Source: Neoarius graeffei (Eukaryota > Chordata > Actinopteri > Siluriformes > Ariidae). Taken from it: a stretch of 64,000 nt of DNA. The DNA lies in NCBI RefSeq assembly GCF_027579695.1, contig NC_083582.1, forward strand, positions 37,921,464-37,985,463. Reading direction: 5' to 3'. Shown here piece by piece: positions 58,061 through 64,000 of the stretch (the stretch's first letter is position 1; each line of letters opens with the position of its first letter). The notes under the pieces were generated by a model, which did not search any database, was not told where the DNA came from, and worked only from the letters and a program-made list of their open reading frames with translations. The translations under genes and the position numbers were made by a program.

Positions 58061-59256
58061 CAGAGGTGGACAGCAACGAAGTACATTTTACTTGAGTACT
58101 GTACTTAAGTACACTGAGTAAGTGGTTTTTTTTTTTTTTTTAAACTTTGACTAAGTTCACTACATTTGAAAGGCAAATATCGTACTTTTCACTCCACTAC
58201 ATTTCTATCAAGGTCCTCGTGACTCGTTACTATGAAGCAGCTTTGAAAGTGGATGGGTCGTCCCCCCCCCCCCCAAAAAGGTGATTTGGTTTTTTCGCAG
58301 GTGACACTTTGACAGCCTATCAGTAATCACTAGGATCACGTCCATAGACTGTATAAAATCAAGTTCAGTGATTTCTCAGCAGCGTTATTTGAATACGATC
58401 AGCTGATGGCAGAATGGAAGGAGGCGGTTCTTCTGGGGAATGCACGCACACACACATGGCTTTACCTAGAACTCATGTTTCAGTTTTCTGAAAGGAATAA
58501 AGTTTCGTTTCATTTTAAATGTTTGCTTTGTTTGCCGAAAACGAACCACATCACGGCCTACAAAAACACCGTCCAACCTGCGGAAGCATATTGACGTATG
58601 TAAACGTTTTATTCCAAGAGAAAACTTGCAATGAAGTTGTCTGTGCTTTTAGAGCTAGCGATAACCTTGCAAACTTAGCTATGCAGTCTGGTTAGTCAAA
58701 TGACTTTCTGTGGATTTGCCCACCAAGTTGCCGTAGCCTTGTCCACGGCTAGCGTTAACACACAGCTAGTTAACTTGGACACCGTTAGTTAGCATGTAAA
58801 AACGGAGTTACGGGAACATGAATAACGTTAACTTATCTGAAGTCCTTTCAGAAATATGTTTTGGCATAACCTTGCCAACTAAATGGAATGTAGAACTCTT
58901 TCTTTTCTAGTAGCGTTAGCTACCCAATATGATTTTCAAGTTTGAAAAGTTTGCTAGCATGTCAAGTGGGGTTTCACTGACTAGCTAGCTTAATGTTAAA
59001 CCACCATGATGGCACAGCATGCGTTCGTTTTGTGAATTCACATTTCTGTTTTTGGTAACGCCATTTTTTTTTTTTTTTTTAAAGCGTTGTGGTAATAATA
59101 CAATGATGCGTTGACTGTACTTTTAATACTAAAGTATTTTTAAAAGCAAATACTTCAGTACTTAAGTAAAAAATGTGACTGGACAACTTTCACTTATATC
59201 GGAGTAACGTTTGACCAGTGGGATCTGTACTTTGACTGAAGTAATGAAGTTGGGTA

Positions 59257-59847
59257 GCCTGGGCCCGCCCATCCTATGCATGACGCAACACGAGGGCCTG
59301 TTGCGAGCTTAGTCTGGCCAGGCAAGCTATCTACAGCTCTTCTAAGCTCCCGAAAAATCGGGAACCAGTCAACTTTGAGCATCTCCAACGGCCCTGGGTA
59401 GAGGCGTGTTCAAGGCACTGACGTAGTAGAACTGCGACCAGAAGCCATAGATTGTTTACAGAATCTATGCCGGAAGCGCTTCATTCACGAATGATGTATT
59501 GAAAGCATTCAACGGGAAGTTCTCATTGAAAACGGAGCAAAGAGCAGCCCTGGAGGTATTTATTGAAAGGAAGGACGTTTTCGCCTTGCTTCCGACCGGC
59601 TTCGGTAAGAGTTTAATAATAGGATGTCTATGGTTTAATCTACCAGTTAGCCCCGTCGCATCACATATGTCAGAGGAAAGAGTGATGTGATTGGTTTAAG
59701 CTTCGTCACAGCCTTTTCTGGCTTCGACCAGTAGCAAACGGAGGCATTTCAGGGAGGCGGGTCAACCACGTGCTTTGGGAAACGGTTGGGCTTAATATCT
59801 TGGCCAGACCAATAGCTCGGAGAGCTTTGAAGTCGCGTTAGCCAGAC
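59257..59847 (+). mobile_element. Nested element carrying a RecQ-like helicase exon
   Basis: GAAGTTGGGTA is duplicated exactly at 59246-59256 and 59848-59858 (11 bp), a length compatible with Mutator-like insertion. The ends (gcctgggc / gccagac) are only weakly inverted. Confidence 0.6.
59490..59690 (+). pseudogene. RecQ-like helicase fragment with Walker A motif
   Basis: The frame reads FNGKFSLKTEQRAALEVFIE, then RKDVFALLPTGFGKSLI. LLPTGFGKS is a complete Walker A (motif I) in the context seen in RecQ-type helicases, preceded by the motif-0-like Q (TEQ..AL). After it the frame runs through a diverged SPVASHMSEERVM, recalling the SPLVSLM motif of the family, and stops at 59690. All later helicase motifs are absent. 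It is a captured exon, not a working enzyme. Confidence 0.75.
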
Positions 59848-60143
59848 GAAGTTGGGTACTTAATCCACCTCTGTGAGAGAGGTGCTATGTAAGTTTTATT
59901 ATTGGTTTGTGGGTTGTTTTCTGGGTTTTTCTCTCTTGCTCACTCCCCCAGTGTGTGATTTATAGGTTTTGAGCGATGAAGTGGAACTTGTTTATCTTGT
60001 GAACACAGTCAGTAGGAGGAAATTAAGTGGGTGGCTCTCAATAGCACAGGACTTGGAGTGGCTGGCTGGAAGGATCACTTGTACTTCTGACAGGTGATTC
60101 GTCATGCAAAGAAACTAATACTCCTTTCTTTTTTTCTTCACAG

Positions 60144-60216
60144 GCTGCTGTTTGGAACCCTGTATCCAGCATACTACTCTTACAAAGCAGTGAAAACCAA
60201 AAACGTAAAAGAATAT
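60144..60216 (+). CDS. reep2: REEP2-like protein, coding exon 2
   Basis: A pyrimidine-rich acceptor (tttttcttcacag) precedes the exon and gtaagt follows at 60217. With the two bases of exon 1 it encodes [17 protein letters not shown] then KTKNVKEY, residues 11-35 of a REEP protein, with the first hydrophobic hairpin segment and the conserved LYPAY. 32 + 73 nt make exactly 35 codons, so the exon ends in phase 0. FGTLYPAY separates REEP1/2 from REEP3/4 (FGMLYPAY); KTKNVKEY favours REEP2 over REEP1 (KSKDIKEY). The family protein is about 250 residues, so most of the gene lies downstream; exon 3 (expected to start VKWMMYW) is not seen by 64000. Inverted hAT-like copies flank this exon. Confidence 0.93.
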
Positions 60217-60392
60217 GTAAGTAAATTCCTCATCGAGGTGGTGTGTACGGCTGAAAGTACACTCCTTAAACTCTCTTGCTCTGGTCAGGCCCACAATACG
60301 CAGCATGTTTGTTCACTTCCTGTATAATCAGTTCTGAGTTGAATATCTCACACACACTGGAAGAGAAACACATCAAGATTCAGTTCAAACCA

Positions 60393-60771
60393 ACACGATA
60401 TGGCCAAATGTTTGTAGACACGTGACCACACCCATGTTGGAAGCGCACAGCTGGAGAGAATGTTTTTTGTTTCCTTTCACTGAAACCACAGGGTACGAAC
60501 TTGTTCCGGTCCGACAACGCACCTGTGCACAAAGCGGTGCCCCATGAAGACGTGGTTTGCCAAGGTTTGATCAGACAAACTCGAGTGACCTGCACAGAGC
60601 CTACTGAACACGTTTGAGATGAGCTGTAAGGCCAACTGAACATCAGAGCCTGACCTCACCAACGCTCTTGTGGCTGAATGAGCACGTGTTCCCGTAGCCA
60701 TGCCCCAAAATCTAGTGGGAAGCTCGATAAGCACAATATGATCAGGTGTCCACATACTTTTGGCCATAGTG
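60393..60771 (+). mobile_element. Tc1-derived MITE, 379 bp
   Basis: The ends cacgatatggccaaatg and inverse (tttggccatagtg) are about 30 bp long and TA follows at 60772. The interior (cctgcacagagcctactgaa ... cctgacctcaccaacgctct) corresponds to the 3' part of a Tc1-type transposase gene with many changes. Confidence 0.8.
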
Positions 60772-60773
60772 TA

Positions 60774-61026
60774 TATGAAAACGCCCTACGGTGACCTCTA
60801 ACTCTGTGGATGCTTGTTTTGTGCCAGCGTTTACATGAGAAGCATGATGTTCTAGCCGGCGGTGTTTTTATGCAAGGGCGGCTACCCTGCAGGCCAGGAT
60901 CAGATTGACGTTGAGGCGCCGTGCTGAAGGTTTGCGTCAGGAGCCTTTGGCGTGCTTCATACCAGCAAACCGAATGGTGCTGCGCAGGAACACAACCAGA
61001 CAACGGCAGCGTTTTTAGAAAACGGT

Positions 61027-61059
<33 letters not shown>

Positions 61060-61558
61060 CAAGCTGAATTTAACTGAAGCAGTCGGACTCTGGGTTCCTG
61101 TGTTTAGATTTTTCTCTCTGGGTGAGCTTATGTTTTAGTGCACATGTGTTAAACTTGAAATAATGCGCGTTTTGTATTTTTTGGCTCGCGTTTGGATGTG
61201 GTCGTTGGTATGCAAGTCCGCTGATTTTAAGCAAACAAGCATGAGTAAATGGCGCTCATGCAAACATTCTCTCACACAGCCTTTTTGAGCTAATTCTCAG
61301 TTCATATTTAAAAAAAAAATATTGCAAACTGAACTTTATATGTAACTTGTGGTTTAAATCTTAATGTTGTGGCTTACTGTGCGTTTTTTATTTGTTTAAT
61401 ATGCAGAACACGTATAAAACGGCACCAATGAATATTACATTTACTGTTCAGCAAAGCACTGACTATGGTGTCATTAAATTATTTTATACATATTAGTGTG
61501 TGCGCACACAAATATGTATGGCTTTGTTTGTAACAGGTGGTTTACTCATGGTTAAAGT
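60774..61558. other. Intronic, no gene
   Basis: Unique-looking DNA with (CA)n at 61028-61056. Confidence 0.45.
61028..61056 (+). repeat. (CA)14 microsatellite
   Basis: Uninterrupted CA dinucleotides. Confidence 0.93.
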
Positions 61559-61763
61559 GAATTTAATGTCCCTAAACCACTTTTTTTTTTCTTTTCCCCT
61601 TCTCCCCTATGATACAAAAAAATCCCCAATCATTATGTTGATTTGACCATGTGTTTTTCAAACCATAGCTGATCCGAAAGGCCATAAATTGATGGAAAAT
61701 CAATAAGATCAGCCGATTTTCATGGAATTTGCTGAGACTGATTCGGAAGATCCCAAAAGGGTG

Positions 61764-61830
61764 TGTGATGTCACATGTGTAGCAGATCCAGATATCGTGT
61801 GATGTCACATGTGTAGCAGATCCAGATATC
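61764..61830 (+). repeat. Tandem pair of a 34-bp unit
   Basis: tgtgatgtcacatgtgtagc... occurs twice in perfect tandem, each with a palindromic gatgtcac CRE-like core. Confidence 0.93.
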
Positions 61831-61872
61831 AGTTTCGTTCCCGTGCGCAGCAGCGGTTAGACCAGTCTTGAT

Positions 61873-62068
61873 ATGGAATCACGTGTTGGAGAGCATTCTG
61901 ATAGTGATTGGGATTCTTATACGTCGGATGAAAGGGCAGATGATTATCAAGGATATTCCAGAGTAAACGGTTATCTTTTCGAGACGAGAAAGAGATGCCA
62001 GTTCACAACAGTCCCGCTCACCGCCGATAGCGCACCACCAGCCAGAGAGAATTGGAAACACGGATCGG
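61873..62068 (+). pseudogene. Transposon-type exon split by hAT-like element C2
   Basis: ATG 61873 opens MESRVGEHSDSDWDSYTSDE, acidic, then YSRVNGYLFETRKRCQ and ends ENWKHGS at the C2 insertion. If C2 is removed (62069-63425) the frame continues briefly as VCGFLF and stops. The acidic start followed by a GYLFE/PYLFEP-like motif resembles N-terminal exons of multi-domain transposon proteins, an impression rather than a firm match. Nearby ttaaagtgaattta (61554) could be a Kolobok-like end. Confidence 0.4.
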
Positions 62069-62233
62069 TAAGGTATTAGGCAGAGACCCGTCCACCCGTA
62101 AATTTGACGGGCAATTGCCGATTTCAACGGGCAAGTATACACACAGACGGATACTGAAACGGACGATAATGCCGAAAATTTTCGCACATGAATACTCCCA
62201 CATGTCATCCGATAAATCCAGTTATGTTCCGCC

Positions 62234-62658
62234 CACACACGGACTGGCCATCGGGAGTAGCGGGAGTTTTCCCGGTGGGCTGGTGGTTCAGCGTGGGCCG
62301 GCGGAGAAAAAAAAAAAAAAAAAAAACAGTTGCACGCTGGCCTTTAATATGATAAGCAATGTTAACAGTTTCTTTAACAAACTGTTAACATTGCTTATTA
62401 CAGTTGCGCGCTGGCCTTTAATATGATAAGCAATGTTAACAGTTTCTTTAACAAACTGTTAACATTGCTTATCATATTAAAGGCCAGTGCGCAACTGTAA
62501 TAAGCAATGTTAACAGTTTGTTAAAGAAACTGTTAACATTGCTTATCATATTAAAGGCCAGCGCGCAACTGTTTTTTTTTTTTTTCTCCGCTGGCCCACA
62601 CTGAACCACCGGCCCACTGGGAAAACTCCCGCTACTCCCGATGGCCAGTCCGTGTGTG
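62234..62658. mobile_element. Fold-back hAT-like MITE nested in C2 (three hairpins)
   Basis: GTTCCGCC lies at 62226-62233 and 62659-62666, the complement of the duplication seen in C1. The ends are cacacacggactggcc and inverse. The hairpin core spans 62325-62571 with three units against two in C1. Confidence 0.9.
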
Positions 62659-62905
62659 GTTCCGCCATCATTTACAAATCGTAAGAAACACAGTTTAATA
62701 CGAAAAATACTGAAAACTTGAAATGAAAAATCAGAATATTTCATCGTTTCCGCCATTTTGGCCCGCACTGAATCTTGTAACATGCGGACTGAATAAATCG
62801 CGAATTCTGATTGGTCGAAAATTGCCAAACACCCTGCGTTGTAGTTTCCTCTTTCTTGGCGGGAGAACCGCATTTTTTTTTGCTGACTCACTCTTCTGGA
62901 TCAAG

Positions 62906-62975
62906 ATGAATCCCAACAAACGCCCCAAATTGAATGTGACAAAAACTGATTCGTTTTTCCACAAAGACAGAAAAG
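62906..62975 (+). pseudogene. First-exon remnant of the hAT-like C family, 2-nt deletion
   Basis: Same MNPNKRPKLNVTKTDSFFHK start as in C1. The A-run before gacag is two bases shorter (acaaagacag against acaaaaagacag), changing the phase at the gtatgt donor at 62976. Confidence 0.45.
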
Positions 62976-63425
62976 GTATGTGTGATACATTGATTAACAA
63001 GGGGGGTTCATTGGGGTATGGTAAAATAGAATACTGTTGGTTTTTTTTTTTTATTAAATACTGTAACTAGATCAAAAGATTATATACAATTCATTGTTGT
63101 TTATTTTCTTTTCACTTTTGTTACCAAATCAAACACCATACATACATCTGATACATTCAGGAGTGAAACTGAAAAAAATACAAAGTAAAAATATGCAATA
63201 TTTCTGATCAAAAATTACACGCCATTTCACCCTGAAAATGTCCTAGAATGCAGGAAATGAAGTCTAAATTTCAAAAATTTTCTGGGGGGGCATGCCCCCA
63301 GACCCCCCTAGAGGGACTTCGCGCCTGCGGCGCTCGTCTTCACACCTGCGGCGCTTATCAGGATTATATAAAATATTATTTTTGACTGGTAAATTTCTTT
63401 TTCTGCCTAATACCCTACGGATCGG

Positions 63426-64000
63426 TTTGTGGATTTTTATTCTAAGCTGGCCACTGTAGAATATAGGGAAAATACTTACGTGTACCTCAATAAATGCAGA
63501 AATATAATCTGTAAAACATACACTTATTCAGTGTAATTATTGAAAGAAAATACGAAGTGGGCGATAATGGGAGAGTCGACAAACTGATCAAATGTCATTT
63601 TATTAAATCGGTATGTTTCTTTTTTGCTCCAGTAATTCCCATGGGGTCGTTCTGGTGGTGGTGGACACTTGATGAATCCGATTTATTCTTAGTAGGCGAC
63701 ACGAAATCTGCCTGCGTTTGCACAAACTTCACCCAGTGTCACTTTAGATTAGTGTAGTTTCTTGGAAATTCATGAACTGAATGTCCTGTTGTGTATGAAT
63801 TTGAACATCCAAACGCAACTCGTTGCGAGTCAGATGAACAGAAATGACCCAGATTATCGGGGTTTCACGCCTGACGTCATGCGAGATTAGCCGTGAGACG
63901 AGGCTGCTTTTTCTGGGACCCAGAAGCCACGATTTATCAGTGGTGTTGTGCTTTATAACAAAATTTAATAATTCCTCCCCACACTTTTAATGATTCATTT
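63426..64000. other. Intronic, no gene
   Basis: The right flank of the C2 insertion continues the element interrupted at 62068. Nothing else recognised. Confidence 0.4.

Larger units (their letters stand above)
58061..59873. mobile_element. hAT-like element with cagaggtgga ends
   Basis: The ends are cagaggtggacagc and ttaatccacctctg. tgagagag lies on both sides (58051-58058 and 59874-59881, slightly shifted by AG slippage). Subterminal acttaagtac/cagtacttaagta motifs cluster at both ends. No transposase. A MITE is nested at 59257. Confidence 0.75.
23314..60143 (+). other. Intron 1 of the REEP gene, 36.8 kb, transposon-rich
   Basis: It is bounded by gtaagt at 23314 and by a pyrimidine tract plus cag at 60123-60143. 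No other host exon is visible inside. Most recognisable content is nested DNA transposons, SINEs and simple repeats, itemised separately. Confidence 0.85.
62069..63417 (+). mobile_element. hAT-like element C2, 1349 bp, inverted relative to C1
   Basis: The 8-bp duplication CGGATCGG lies at 62061-62068 and 63418-63425. The ends are taaggtattaggcaga and the inverse of tagggtattaggcaga. Nearly identical to C1. The extra length is one additional internal hairpin. Confidence 0.93.
60217..64000 (+). other. Intron 2 of the REEP gene, start only
   Basis: The donor gtaagt is at 60217. No acceptor with a following REEP-like exon was found before the window end. Confidence 0.75.

Noticed and set aside
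61500-64000. Exon 3 of the REEP gene.
   Set aside because: No acceptor followed by a VKWMMYW-like reading was found; the open frames here belong to transposon sequences.

Overview
The window is nuclear DNA of a ray-finned (teleost) fish. The evidence is spliced exons with vertebrate-type GTAAGT/AG junctions, tRNA-headed SINEs, and many Tc1/mariner, hAT-like, PIF/Harbinger-like and Kolobok-like (TTAA, THAP) DNA transposons, mostly broken. The mobile-element mix does not fix the species. No bacterial operon, CRISPR array, rRNA or standalone tRNA gene is visible.

Region 1 (1-17652) is a minisatellite block of about 17.5 kb. From 142 to 9126 it is a GT-rich 26-bp unit with 24-bp variants. From 9127 to 10870 it changes to a related 26/28-bp unit. 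The remainder is broken up by insertions: two copies of one Tc1-like element plus a third copy's end at the window start, a second Tc1-like family, and a SINE. The unit has no stop codon in the three plus frames and 26 is not a multiple of 3, so very long but meaningless ORFs run through it.

Region 2 (17653-22736) is intergenic. It holds a Kolobok-like element and a 2.8-kb inverted-repeat-bounded unit. The interior of that unit is a 22-bp minisatellite resembling the unit's own terminal sequence.

Region 3 (22737-64000) is the 5' part of one protein-coding gene on the plus strand, recognised as a REEP family ER-shaping protein, most likely reep2. A CpG-containing promoter precedes exon 1 (coding 23282-23313). 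Intron 1 is 36,830 bp long. Exon 2 is 60144-60216. The gene continues beyond the window. Together the exons encode the first 35 residues.

Intron 1 and the start of intron 2 are crowded with nested transposons. Many boundaries can be read from target-site duplications: 8 bp for hAT-like, TTAA for Kolobok-like, 3 bp for PIF-like, TA for Tc1. Several short elements carry spliced-exon-like coding pieces: THAP zinc fingers, a DPY/YKSL-type domain of SWIM/YqaJ-like proteins with the same splice position in three copies, a RecQ-like Walker A exon, and a LINE ORF2 start. Two near-identical hAT-like elements lie in opposite orientation on either side of the 73-nt exon 2.
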